Source of the DNA: Dyadobacter sp. CY347
GTDB taxonomy: Bacteria > Bacteroidota > Bacteroidia > Cytophagales > Spirosomataceae
Assembly: GCF_021502655.1 (NCBI RefSeq)
Contig: NZ_JAKFFT010000002.1
Coordinates: 1,593,384-1,657,383, forward strand
Length of the DNA: 64,000 bases
Direction: 5' to 3'
Shown piece by piece: positions 17,872 to 27,183 of the stretch (the stretch's first letter is position 1; each line of letters begins with the position of its first letter). The position numbers and the translations under genes are program-made. The notes below the pieces were generated by a model that worked only from the letters and a program-made list of their open reading frames with translations, ran no database searches and was not told the origin of the DNA.

Positions 17872-18860
17872 ATGGCATCGAATACCGGCGAAAATGAGAT
17901 AAGCCTTCGCAGAATAGCCGACATGACCCGCTTGATCAGTATCCTGGTCCTCGCATTGCACTTTTATTATTTCTGTTACCAGGCATTCCAAAATGGCACC
18001 TGACATCTTTAATTTCAGACCGGATTTTGGATAAAATTTTGCCGCAGGGTTGTTCTCTTCGTTCAGTAAAACGAAGATTGTGACAATCATTTTCTTAACC
18101 ATTTCACTGGTCGGGGTGAAAGGTAAAAAGGGCGAAGATATACGGATAAAACCTGCCTGGATCAGTGTTTTGACCGGGCTCATAATCTATTTTTTAAGTG
18201 TTTTTATTCTGGAAACATCAGTCGAAGAGCAATTTAGATCAGCCCTGTATATGGTAATTACGTCAATTGGTTTCCTACTGATATTGTCCGGGGGGAGCCA
18301 GTTTTACAGATTGATAACCGCTCGTTTCAGTAACGACATCTTTAACAAAGACAACGAAAGTTTCCCTCAATTTGAACAACTTCTGGAAAACGAATACTTG
18401 ATCGCTCTTCCAGCGGAATACCGTTACAAGGGCAAAACGCGGCAGAGCTGGATCAATATCATTAATCCTTTTCGTGGGGTGCTGGTGAGCGGATCTCCGG
18501 GATCCGGGAAGACATTTTTATCTTTCGACATGTGATCACTCAGCACATTGAGAAAGGTTTTTCGATGTGCGTTTATGAATTCAAATACAGCGATTTGACC
18601 CTGCTAGCATAAAATGCCTGGTTGAAAAACAAATCCAATTTTCCAGTCGAGCCGGCTTTCTATACGTTCTATTTCGATGACCTATCGCGTAGCCATAGAT
18701 GCAACCCTTTAAATCCTGAGAGTATGCCTAACATTAATGATGCAGTGGAATCAGCACGTACTATTTTAATAGAATTGAATCGATAGTGGATCAAACGCCA
18801 AGGCGATTTCTTTGTCGAATCATCCATCAACTTTATAAAAGCTGTTATCTGATCTATTGC
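17872..18860 (+). pseudogene. VirD4/TraG-type coupling protein remnant
   Basis: Starts MASNTGENEISLRRIADMTR with a first membrane helix, then continues in shifted frames: shifts near 17990 and 18048 (a missing T), the Walker A region LVSGSPGSGKTFLSFD, a third shift near 18528, then YEFKYSDLT, TAA at about 18610, NPLNPESMP and TAG at about 18784 before WIKRQGDFFVESSINF. The rest of the ATPase is missing. In an intact system this protein would link relaxase-DNA to the secretion channel. Clearly non-functional. Confidence 0.88.
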
Positions 18861-19157
18861 ATACGGTGCTGTATGTATCGCGGCGATAATGTTTCCTGCT
18901 TCATTCTTCGACGTGTAGTCAAGTCTTGACTTGCTAGCAGCACCTTGTTTTGCCTTATAGATTTGTCAAGCTTATCGACGAACGCCATTTAGTGCCCGTG
19001 ACGAGGATGAGTGTCTTCGGGCCTCTTAGTCGTTACTGAATTTTCGGGTGGTTCACAAATACCGTGGTTTAAACGAACTATTCTCCTTGACTGTTGATAT
19101 AGTATTTGCAAGCTGTGAGAGCCCTTATTAGTTTAATCAATGAAATATGTGACACGT
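18861..19157. other. Stretch after the coupling-protein remnant, no gene seen
   Basis: No coding frame was recognised; probable right border region of the island. No attachment-site copy was found here. Confidence 0.4.
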
Positions 19158-19379
19158 TTAACTGTAATCTTTCCCATTTAGCTTTACTGATAATTGATCT
19201 AAAATCCGTGCAACTTCCTTAATCCACTCCACAATCCGGATATTCTTTTCTTGCAAAACAACCAATCGTTCGAAATTGTCGCTATTTCTAATATGCAGGG
19301 CCAAAATTCGGTCTTGTACTAAGGATAATCTCTCATTGTTGAAAGAATGGTATCTGGTTGAAGGGGTTGATTGTTTCAT
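19158..19379 (-). CDS. Hypothetical small helical protein
   Basis: A 73-residue, charged, mostly helical protein (NNERLSLVQDRILALHIR, KEVARILDQLSVKLNG). It is divergent from the next small gene at 19493. No family was recognised. Confidence 0.45.
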   Translation of the reverse strand: MKQSTPSTRYHSFNNERLSLVQDRILALHIRNSDNFERLVVLQEKNIRIVEWIKEVARILDQLSVKLNGKDYS

Positions 19380-19492
19380 CTGAGCTCTGGTGATAGTTCC
19401 CTGGAAGCCTCCAGGTTACCCTGATTACAGTGGTTTCCACTATCAGGAATAATTTTTTTACTTGGCTCCGGCTTTGAATTATTCTTAATAGA

Positions 19493-19672
19493 ATGGGACC
19501 AAACATACCCGGATTTGATAAACCTAATTTGGATAAACTTGAATTTAGAAGTATTGAAGAGTTAGAAGCCTATGAACAAATCCTTAATGGAAATAGGTTG
19601 AAATGGCAGCTTCAAATTGATCAGCTGACAAAAATGCTGTATCGGCTTTACAAGATCAAAGTCATGGATTAG
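19493..19672 (+). CDS. Hypothetical 59-residue protein
   Basis: MGPNIPGFDKPNLDKLEFRS start, then an acidic/helical part (IEELEAYEQILNGNR) and WQLQIDQLTKMLYRLYK. It ends in TAG, 55 bp before the response-regulator start codon at 19728. The composition is protein-like; no family. Confidence 0.45.
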   Translation: MGPNIPGFDKPNLDKLEFRSIEELEAYEQILNGNRLKWQLQIDQLTKMLYRLYKIKVMD

Positions 19673-19727
19673 CTGACCATTAACAGGTATGGATTTAAAA
19701 GGGCCGTTTTTTTACCAATCTGAATAT

Positions 19728-20120
19728 ATGGGCAATAAGCAACTTTTAGTGATGATCGACGATGATACCGACGATCATGAAATATTTAAAATAGCCATCA
19801 ACGAGCTTAATGAACCATTGCAATGCCTGTTCTTTTTAGACTGTGAATCTGCAATAGCACATTTTTCAATAAACACGTCAACACCTCCCGGTTATGTCTT
19901 CATCGATCTGAGGCTGCCCAGGATAGATGGTGACGAGTGTTTGGAAGAGTTGAAAAAGTTAAAACAGTTCGATGGGCCGTGGCTTGTGGCATATTCTTCT
20001 TCTATCCCGACGGAATACCGCAGCAAGCTATCCCGAATTGGGGTGGACCAGTTTATCGAAAAGACAGGGTCGATACAACAGCTTACCAGTCAAATACAGA
20101 ATTTGCTCTTAACGAGCTAA
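19728..20120 (+). CDS. Single-domain response regulator (REC)
   Basis: A 130-residue CheY-like receiver from ATG 19728 (a longer frame starts 19689). Acidic pocket in VMIDDDTDDHE, phospho-acceptor Asp in YVFIDLRLPRIDGDE, conserved Ser in AYSSSI and Lys in FIEKTGS. No output domain, so it acts by protein contact, e.g. in a phosphorelay. It lacks the YW..C..PN tail found in the other receiver proteins of this window. It lies just before the amylase-C-like gene. Confidence 0.9.
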   Translation: MGNKQLLVMIDDDTDDHEIFKIAINELNEPLQCLFFLDCESAIAHFSINTSTPPGYVFIDLRLPRIDGDECLEELKKLKQFDGPWLVAYSSSIPTEYRSKLSRIGVDQFIEKTGSIQQLTSQIQNLLLTS

Positions 20121-20129
20121 TTACAATTG

Positions 20130-20645
20130 ATGCTGGATCATTCTTACACCAGCTGTTTACTCTTACAAATGGACAAAACAACCAATTCAACATGGCCGCA
20201 GGCCGATATCAAGTTGACAATACGAGAATTTTTGAAAGTTTATCAAAAAAACCCGTTGGCAATGGCTAAACTGCAGTCGCTTATTGAATCGCAACCAGCT
20301 CTTAAAGAAGGGTCACATCACTGGCGGCCCACCTCTGAGGACGGAAGGGAATTTACTTTACAAAGACCCCACACAGACAATCTTCCATACATTCTGGCCT
20401 GGTCGCAAATATTAATTGATCGCGAAGTCTTATGTGCGATAAATTTGGACCAGCGTAAGCAAGCCGCATTGTATGTGACAATAGATCAAGCCATGTATGC
20501 CCAAGATGAAAAACTGTACCGCTTGTTAGGACCTGGACAAATCCCGGCGGAATTAAATATAGAGGTTAGGAATGGAAAATCGGTCCGGCTTACCATACCG
20601 CCGAATACACTTGTCATTTATGGGAAGCGATCAATGCTTTTGTAG
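20130..20645 (+). CDS. Amylase C-terminal-domain-like protein
   Basis: About 171 residues. The last 90 residues (ILAWSQILIDREVLCAINLD, ending RLTIPPNTLVIYG) resemble the C-terminal beta domain of alpha-amylase-family enzymes, but there is no catalytic barrel. A paralog lies at 36477-36923 with the same core (REVLCAVNLD versus KEVLCAVNLD; SVRLTIPPN versus AIRLTIPPR). ATG 20169 is an alternative start. It precedes the desaturase gene by 84 bp; function unknown. Confidence 0.65.
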   Translation: MLDHSYTSCLLLQMDKTTNSTWPQADIKLTIREFLKVYQKNPLAMAKLQSLIESQPALKEGSHHWRPTSEDGREFTLQRPHTDNLPYILAWSQILIDREVLCAINLDQRKQAALYVTIDQAMYAQDEKLYRLLGPGQIPAELNIEVRNGKSVRLTIPPNTLVIYGKRSMLL

Positions 20646-20729
20646 TTTTCAGAGAAAGTAAATGCTCACGGATGGATCGATAATTGCTAGGGCACCGCTT
20701 CGCAGAAATATTGGACATCAAAAAACTTT

Positions 20730-21764
20730 ATGGCATTTATTGATAGAGTATTACAAACCCCATCATATGGGTGGTCTGATCAGGCAGGTGAGCTGATCAA
20801 ACCAAAGGCAGGACAGATTTTAACGGAATTTTTTACCAGGTTGAATGTCTTTGCAGACCGCAGGAACTGGCTTCCCTTAATGAGCTGGGTCAAGGTGCTG
20901 TGCACAATACCATTACTGATGCTATTTCTTTTTAAGTTTATCAGCTTACCCTTATTTGCCGCAGCCTTTGTATATAGCATGATTATTATGGGCACGCACG
21001 GCACGATTTGGCATCACCGGTATTGTACCCATGGCGCATATAAGTTCCGCAACAAATTCTGGCGGATTGTCACGCAAAATCTGACTGTCAGCATGATTCC
21101 AGAAGAGATCTATGCAATTTCCCATCATGTCCATCATGCCAAATCTGACCAGCCAGGCGATCCCTATAATGCACGGGCTGGTTTCCTTTACTGCTTTCTG
21201 GCCGATGTCAACCATCAGCCCATTGCAAAAGAGCTGAGTGAAGCGGATTACAACCGTGTAAGGCTGCTTATGAAACATACAGGCGTTGAAGGCAATTCCT
21301 ACAAGCAATATCAAAAATGGGGCTCTTACGTGCCCCCAGGTCAGGCACTTTTTGCCTGGCTGCTAAACTGGTCGTTTTGGTACTTTTTATTCTATGCTGT
21401 TGGGGGGCATGCACTGGCTTGTTGCCTTTTTGGTGCTGCCGGCTTTTGGGCCGTTGGCGTACGTACGTTTAACTATGAAGGGCATGGTAAAGGCAAGAAT
21501 CTGCAAGTTATCGGCGTAGACTTTAACACAAAAGATCAATCTATAAACCAGGTTTGGCCTGGTATCGTTGCAGGCGAATGGCATAATAACCACCATTTGT
21601 ACCCCAAGAGTGCACGTAGCGGTTTTAAGCCTTACCAGGTTGACTTAGCATGGTACTATATCAAATTTATGTATATGATTGGCGCAGTTACCAGCTACAA
21701 GGATTCAAAGCAGGATTTTTTAAAGCGATACCATACGCCATATTTGCAAAATCAAAAGGTTTAA
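20730..21764 (+). CDS. Acyl-CoA delta-9-type fatty-acid desaturase
   Basis: A 344-residue integral membrane di-iron enzyme with three histidine boxes: HRYCTH, HHVHH and HNNHH, plus several membrane helices (about residues 50-90 and 205-245). It introduces a double bond into acyl chains using O2 and reductant, adjusting membrane fluidity. A truncated frameshifted relative lies at 37010-37320, again next to an amylase-C-like gene. An intergenic region of 340 bp separates it from the catalase. Confidence 0.93.
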   Translation: MAFIDRVLQTPSYGWSDQAGELIKPKAGQILTEFFTRLNVFADRRNWLPLMSWVKVLCTIPLLMLFLFKFISLPLFAAAFVYSMIIMGTHGTIWHHRYCTHGAYKFRNKFWRIVTQNLTVSMIPEEIYAISHHVHHAKSDQPGDPYNARAGFLYCFLADVNHQPIAKELSEADYNRVRLLMKHTGVEGNSYKQYQKWGSYVPPGQALFAWLLNWSFWYFLFYAVGGHALACCLFGAAGFWAVGVRTFNYEGHGKGKNLQVIGVDFNTKDQSINQVWPGIVAGEWHNNHHLYPKSARSGFKPYQVDLAWYYIKFMYMIGAVTSYKDSKQDFLKRYHTPYLQNQKV

Positions 21765-22104
21765 CTTGCTCCGCATAGCATTAATGCGTTGCTTATATAC
21801 ATCTGAGCTCAATTCAACTGAATTTATGGTAGGATTAGAACAGTAAGACTACAGTTGACATTTCAAACAACGTTTGTTAATGTGAATCAGCAAATCTATT
21901 CTTAGTATCACATGAATAATTGATTTTTCAATATCGGGGAAGCGATTGCCGATATCGGGGAAGTCAAAAATTTTAAATTTATATATATTTTATCTTTCCA
22001 GAATACTTAGGATACGTATAAGTGTTAGGTAATCCAAATTAGGCACGGTTTTTATGTATGGCGTTGACTTTCAAAAACTTATCGTACACTAAACTCCGCT
22101 GTTT
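21765..22104. other. Upstream region of the manganese catalase
   Basis: Contains the direct repeat at 21931-21963 and a TATCTTTC sequence at 21991-21998 that resembles the Bacteroidetes -7 element TAnnTTTG. No gene. Confidence 0.4.
21931..21963. promoter_or_regulatory. Tandem direct repeat, possible operator
   Basis: ATATCGGGGAAG occurs at 21931-21942 and again at 21952-21963, 21 bp apart (two helical turns), between the desaturase and catalase genes. Confidence 0.4.
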
Positions 22105-23007
22105 ATGATTTTAAAAATGGACAGGTTGCCCATCGAGCTACCAACACCCAACAATCCATCACCCAATGATGCCGCCGCTCTTCAGGAATTGCTAGGAGGC
22201 AAGTTTGGAGAAATGTCTACTTTGATGAACTACACTTTTCAGTCGTTCAATTTCAGGGGAAAGAAACGTTTAAAGCCTTTTTACGACGTTACAGCCAGTA
22301 TTGCAGGTGAAGAGTATAGCCACATTGAAGTCGTTTCCTATGCAATCAATCTGCTTCTGACGGGAACAACCAAAAGAGGTTTTGACCCTGAGCCTGGCCC
22401 ATTGAATGAGAGCGTCAATGCGCGCATTTCCCGCCATTTCTTATCCAGCGGACAAGCGTCGCTGCCGATGGACTCTATGGGTGACTGGTGGACCGGACAA
22501 AATGTGTTTAGTAGTGGTAACCTTAAGCTAGATTTACTTCACAATTTCTTCCTGGAATGTGGTGCCCGTGCCAACAAAATGCGCGTTTACGAAATGGTCA
22601 CCGATCCTACGGCACGAGAAATGGTCGGTTTTTTACTGGTTCGTGGCGGGCTACACGTAGTGGCATATGCCAGGGCACTGGAAGTGCTTACGGGTGTAGC
22701 AGTAACGAAACTTGTTCCTGTTCCCGATTTAAGCAACAAGGCATTTAAGGAAACCAGGAAATACGAAGAGAATGGTGTACACCGCAAACTATATACGTTT
22801 AGCAAAGAAGACTATCAGACTGCTGGCTTAATTTTTAACGGGCCGCATCCGGAAGATGGTCAGCCATTAGAGGTGATTTTTGGTTCCCCCGAAGGATACC
22901 TAATGCCAGACCTAGAGGAGGAGCCACAACTTAATTCACCTGGTGAAGACGGCATTGATCCTGAAATGTTTGCCGATATTGCCAAAAAGCTAGGTATAAA
23001 AGTCTAA
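22105..23007 (+). CDS. Manganese catalase
   Basis: A 300-residue ferritin-like di-manganese catalase (an ATG at 22117 is also possible). The helical-bundle ligands are visible: Glu in LLGGKFGEMSTLMNY, Glu/His in AGEEYSHIE, Glu in NFFLECGARANK with VYEMV, and His in RGGLHVVAYA. It splits hydrogen peroxide into water and oxygen in the cytoplasm. An acidic C-terminal tail (DLEEEPQ..GEDGIDPE) is usual for the family. It is followed by a strong terminator. Confidence 0.93.
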   Translation: MILKMDRLPIELPTPNNPSPNDAAALQELLGGKFGEMSTLMNYTFQSFNFRGKKRLKPFYDVTASIAGEEYSHIEVVSYAINLLLTGTTKRGFDPEPGPLNESVNARISRHFLSSGQASLPMDSMGDWWTGQNVFSSGNLKLDLLHNFFLECGARANKMRVYEMVTDPTAREMVGFLLVRGGLHVVAYARALEVLTGVAVTKLVPVPDLSNKAFKETRKYEENGVHRKLYTFSKEDYQTAGLIFNGPHPEDGQPLEVIFGSPEGYLMPDLEEEPQLNSPGEDGIDPEMFADIAKKLGIKV

Positions 23008-23046
23008 ATGGTGCCAGATCCGAGAATAAATAAAAGGGGTCTAGTT

Positions 23047-23082
23047 ATAACGAGGTTGCAAAAAGTAACCTCGTTATTTTTT
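23047..23082 (+). terminator. Terminator of the catalase gene
   Basis: ATAACGAGGTT / AACCTCGTTAT 11-bp perfect stem followed by TTTTTT. Confidence 0.9.
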
Positions 23083-23273
23083 GAAAAATATACAAAGCTC
23101 TTTTACTAATGAATATTTATAAAGAAGTCTAAGTGTACTTTGTTAAAACTTCGGTTTTTAAGACGGCCAAGTCATCAAGACGTGCGCTACCGGTATTGTT
23201 GTAAATTGCTTAAGCGGGTTATTTTACAAAAGACTTGCTGGATAGACAAAGCCAAGTTTTTTGGGTATTGCAA

Positions 23274-23696
23274 TCAGAAGTTATTTGGGGCTGCACACCT
23301 TTTCCAGTAGTCGATCATCACTTTAATTGTTTCTTTAATTTCACCAAATTTACCGGGCTTAACAAAAAAGCCTTGTGCAGATGTGCTATATGCGTCGATA
23401 ACTACCTGCTGGTTAATCGCAGTGGTAAAGTAAACGTAGGGAATGCATTTAAGGCTAAGTTCTGCATCGGTCTGCAGCTTTCTTCTAAGCTCCAGTCCAT
23501 TTAGCTGTGGTAGGTTGATATCTGAAATAATAATGAAAGGTCGCTCTTGGCTTGAATAAAGGTAATCCAATGCGGACTGGCCATCTGAAAAATATATCCT
23601 TTGGTTAGGGTACCCGAGCTCATTGAAAACTTCTTCTAATACATACTGGTCATCTGCACCATCTTCTATGATGATAATTGGGCCATTTTTATCCAT
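23274..23696 (-). CDS. Single-domain response regulator (REC), divergent from hybrid kinase
   Basis: A 140-residue Rcp1-like receiver. IIIIEDGADDQ acidic pocket, IISDINLPQLNG with phospho-acceptor Asp, FTTA Thr and FFVKPGK Lys. It ends with the shared tail DYWKRCAAPNNF. Transcribed divergently from the hybrid kinase at 23931, the likely partner. Its near twin at 59233-59655 differs at about 17 residues. Confidence 0.93.
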   Translation of the reverse strand: MDKNGPIIIIEDGADDQYVLEEVFNELGYPNQRIYFSDGQSALDYLYSSQERPFIIISDINLPQLNGLELRRKLQTDAELSLKCIPYVYFTTAINQQVVIDAYSTSAQGFFVKPGKFGEIKETIKVMIDYWKRCAAPNNF

Positions 23697-23849
23697 TTGG
23701 TAGTATCAGAAATTAAGGCTTAAAGTAGATGCAAACATATATACGCAGCTTGTCATTTTTAGATCACACTTACAAAAAGTAACATTTAAATAGGCGAGTG
23801 GTAAGTCACCGCTTGATTCCTTTAATGTTAAATACTGTGCTACCCTCAA

Positions 23850-23857
23850 TAACTTTC
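23850..23857 (+). promoter_or_regulatory. Weakened -7-like element before the frameshifted hybrid kinase
   Basis: TAACTTTC, in the same position relative to the ATG (about 75 bp) as TAACTTTG at 59798-59805 in the intact copy; the last G of the TAnnTTTG consensus is lost. Confidence 0.35.
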
Positions 23858-23930
23858 TTTAAATTAAGCAACAATTATTTGGAAATGGGGCACTTACAGC
23901 CCGCATCCTGTACCTTACCTAACCTTTTTA

Positions 23931-26900
23931 ATGAATTCAATTGAACCACATCATATTGTTGCCATCGGCGCATCGGCCGGGGGCCTTGATGAGCTGGTTG
24001 CCTTTTTTGAAAATACACCCCTGGATGGCGTCGCCTATGTTGTAGTCCAGCATTTATCTGCTGATTATGAAAGCAGGTTGGCAGAAGTCTTGTCCCGGTA
24101 CAGCAAGCTGGCCATGGTTCAGGCGGTAGAAGGCATGGACTTGCGCTCTAATTTTGTCTATGTGATCCCCGGAGATAAATTTATGACCATTGAAAGGGGG
24201 CATTTACATTTAAATGATAAATCCAGTGTGCGTAGCCCGCACATGACCATCAACACCTTCTTATCTTCCCTTGCTTCTGACTTTGGTCCCAAAGCGATTG
24301 GCGTTATCCTGTCGGGCCTAGGCTCTGATGGCAGCGATGGCGTGAAAGCCATCAAAAAGGCAGGCGGGATAGTAATCGCCCGAAATCCGGATACCACTGA
24401 ATTCAACAGCATGCCTTCCAATGCGGTTGCAACGGGAATGGTAGATTTTATTGTCGAGCCCCAAGCCATGCCTGCTACCATTCAAGATTACGTCCAGCGG
24501 GAAATTGATTTACTGGCGGCCAATATTTCGGATGAAGAGAACATGGCCAGTTTGATTGAGCTTATTAGCCAGCAGCTTCCACTGGATTTCTCAGATTACA
24601 AGCAGTCTACTATTCTGCGCCGGATCAAAAGAAGGGCTGCCTATAATAACTTTGAGCAGCTCGAAAACTACCTGGAATTCGCCAAAGGTTCCCCCAATGA
24701 AATAGACGCGCTTGCCAAAGATTTCCTTATCAGCGTGACCGCTTTTTTCAGGGACACCGAAGCATTTGATGCGCTGGAAAAACGCATTCTACCCTCCATC
24801 ATTAAAAGTCTTTCCACTGGCCAGGAAATCCGAATATGGGTTACGGGCTGTGCTACTGGCGAAGAAGCCTATTCGATGGCAATCCTTTTGCGCGAGCTTT
24901 TGGGAGACAAGATCCAGGACCATGAAGTAAAAATCTTCGCTACCGATATTGACAGCGCTGCCCTCACGCATGGTGGTAAAGGCATCTACACTGCTGCCGT
25001 GGTTTCCAAGATGCCACAACCTTACCTGGAAAGGTACTTTGTGCAGCAAGGGGAAGATTACAAGGTAAGTGCTGCCTTACGGAAGATGGTCATCTTTTCC
25101 AGGCACGATCTGGTAAAAAACCCGCCTTACTGTAATATGCACCTGATCAGCTGCCGCAATTTGCTGATCTATATGACGCCGACGCTGCAACAGAAAATTT
25201 ATCACATGCTCCTTTTTGGGCTTAAATCCGAAGGCTGTTTGTTTTTAGGGTCCAGTGAGAACCCCTCGCCCATATTGAAAAGCCTTAAAGTCATTGATAA
25301 AAATGCAAAGATCTATAAGAAACTGGATGCAGTCCCTTCGGTAAACTTTGAAACGTTTACCGTGCCGGAATATACATACCATAAGCCGGCCAGCTTAGCG
25401 GTTTCTCAGCCGGAAACAAATAAAACCCCCGACCGTACCCTGGATGGCGCAATCCATGAAACGGTACTTAATGAAGACCAGCGCCTGCTTATTTGTGTTG
25501 ATGAAAACAATAAGGTGCTTAAATCTTATGGTCCTACCGATAGGTTCCTTACCCAAAAGATTTTGACCTCGGATCTGACAGAACTTCTGCCGGGCCCATT
25601 AAACATTGCCTTCAAGACAGCTCGCAAAAAGGTTAGTGAAACCCATAAAAATCAGTGGTAACAGGGGTGGTGATCCAGCAAGGACAGCAGACAATCCAAG
25701 TAAACCTTTCAGTTAGCCCGATGGTCTTCAAAGGTCGGCCAAATGGGTTCTTTATTGTACAGTTCACCGAGGATGAAGTTGCCGGCTTGCCGACAGGTGC
25801 CATGCAGTTTGACGAGAAGCTATATCTGGACGATTATACCAGGTTTTTAGAGCAAGAAAACAAAGACCAGAAAGAGCAACTGGCCGCATCCAGCGAAAAG
25901 TTGTTTGCACTCAACGAGAATATGCAGTCCTTTAATGAAGAGCTGCTCTCAGCCAACGAGGAGATGCAGAGTACCAACGAGGAGATGCAGTCCATCAATG
26001 AAGAGCTGCATACAATCAATGCGGATTACAAGTTAAAAAACCAGGAGCTAATAGAGCTTAACGATGATCTGAACAATTACTTCAAAAGCAATATCAATGG
26101 CCAGCTCTTTATCAGCTCGGACCTTCGCCTACTGCGGTTTTCCCCAGGGACGGACAGGCACATTAACTTGCTGGAAAGCGACATAGGGAGGCCTATCAGT
26201 AATATTTCCACTAATTTCAGGTTTGAAACCCTCTCTGAGGACATTAATCATGTCCTGGAAAACGGTTATTCCATTACCCGTGAAATCCAGGCCAATGACG
26301 GTAAGTGGTATCAGGTCATGACTATGGCCTATATCCAGCAGGTCAGCAATAAAAGGACCGGCGCAATCATTACTTTCAATGATATTACCGGCCTAAAAGA
26401 GATACAACACCAGCTGGACAAGAAGAATGAAATCCTGACCCGCATAAACGGCGACCTGGACAATTTTGTACATACTGCATCTCATGACTTACTTGGACCA
26501 CTGAGTAATATAGGTGTAAGTGTCGGGTTATTAACTGAAATGCGGGCAGATGATCAAGAGCTGAGACCGATTCTAGATATTATTGGCTATTCAGTCAATA
26601 AGTTCCAGGGCCTGGTCAAGGACATCGGCAGAGTTGCCAGAATTGAAGACGAAGCCATTTTGACCGAGATGGTAGAGCTGAATGAAATCCTGGACAGTAT
26701 ACTATGGAGCCTGGGGGACAAGATTAGGCAGACCGGAGCGGTAATTACAAGCGATTTTAAAGTAGGTCAAATACTCTTTTCTAAAAAGAATTTGCGAAGC
26801 ATCTTATTCAACCTGGTGTCAAACGCGATCAAGTACCGATCAGAACATACACCTGTTGTCACCATCCAGACTGCTACGGTAGGCGAATTCACTGCGCTGA

Positions 26901-27115
26901 CAGTCCAGGATAATGGGAGTGGGATGGCCGAAAATGATATTGATAAAATCTTTCATAAGTATCATAGGCTCCAAACTGACCATGAAGGCCAGGGGATCGG
27001 GCTTTATCTAGCTAGAAAAATAATCGATGCTTCCGGTGGCAGTGTCCGCGTTGAAAGCACGCCTGGCAAGGGAAGCAAATTTATGATCTATTTTCCGATA
27101 GCCGGGCTACAATAA
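23931..27115 (+). pseudogene. CheB-CheR-PAS-histidine-kinase hybrid, single frameshift near 25650
   Basis: Two frames (23931-25661 and 25655-27115) together match the intact 1061-residue protein at 59880-63065. First frame: CheB domain (GASAGGLDEL, VVQHLS, GLGSDGSDG) and CheR domain (WVTGCATGEEAYSMAI, SCRNLLIYM). Second: coiled coil (EEMQSTNEEMQSINEEL), PAS-like segment, kinase H-box TASHDLLGPLSNI and ATPase motifs LVSNAIKYRS and DNGSGM. The shift lies at the A-rich run in ACCCATAAAAATCAG, one base short compared with the intact copy. As sequenced, methylesterase/methyltransferase and kinase parts are separate, and the second part lacks a natural start. Confidence 0.9.
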
Positions 27116-27183
27116 TAGATAGCCAATGCGTGCTACTGTTAAGTGGCTTACCCAGATTGTCCACGTTCCATCACCAAATTACT

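Larger units (their letters stand above)
9276..18860. mobile_element. Decayed mobilizable/conjugative island
   Basis: Begins at an attachment-like stub, then tyrosine integrase, HTH proteins, a TraE-like gene with its membrane-protein neighbour, RadC-like protein, small proteins, primase, MobC, relaxase and a coupling-protein remnant. This set is typical of Bacteroidota integrative mobilizable elements. Most transfer genes (TraG ATPase, TraI-TraO) are absent and several remaining genes carry nonsense codons or frameshifts, so the element is probably not self-transmissible. The right boundary is set at the end of recognisable coupling-protein sequence and is uncertain. Confidence 0.75.

Noticed and set aside
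25834..26019. Minus-strand frame over the kinase coiled coil
   Set aside because: Serine-rich shadow of the repeated EEMQSTNEE coding on the plus strand; a second copy occurs over the intact kinase at 61784-61969.
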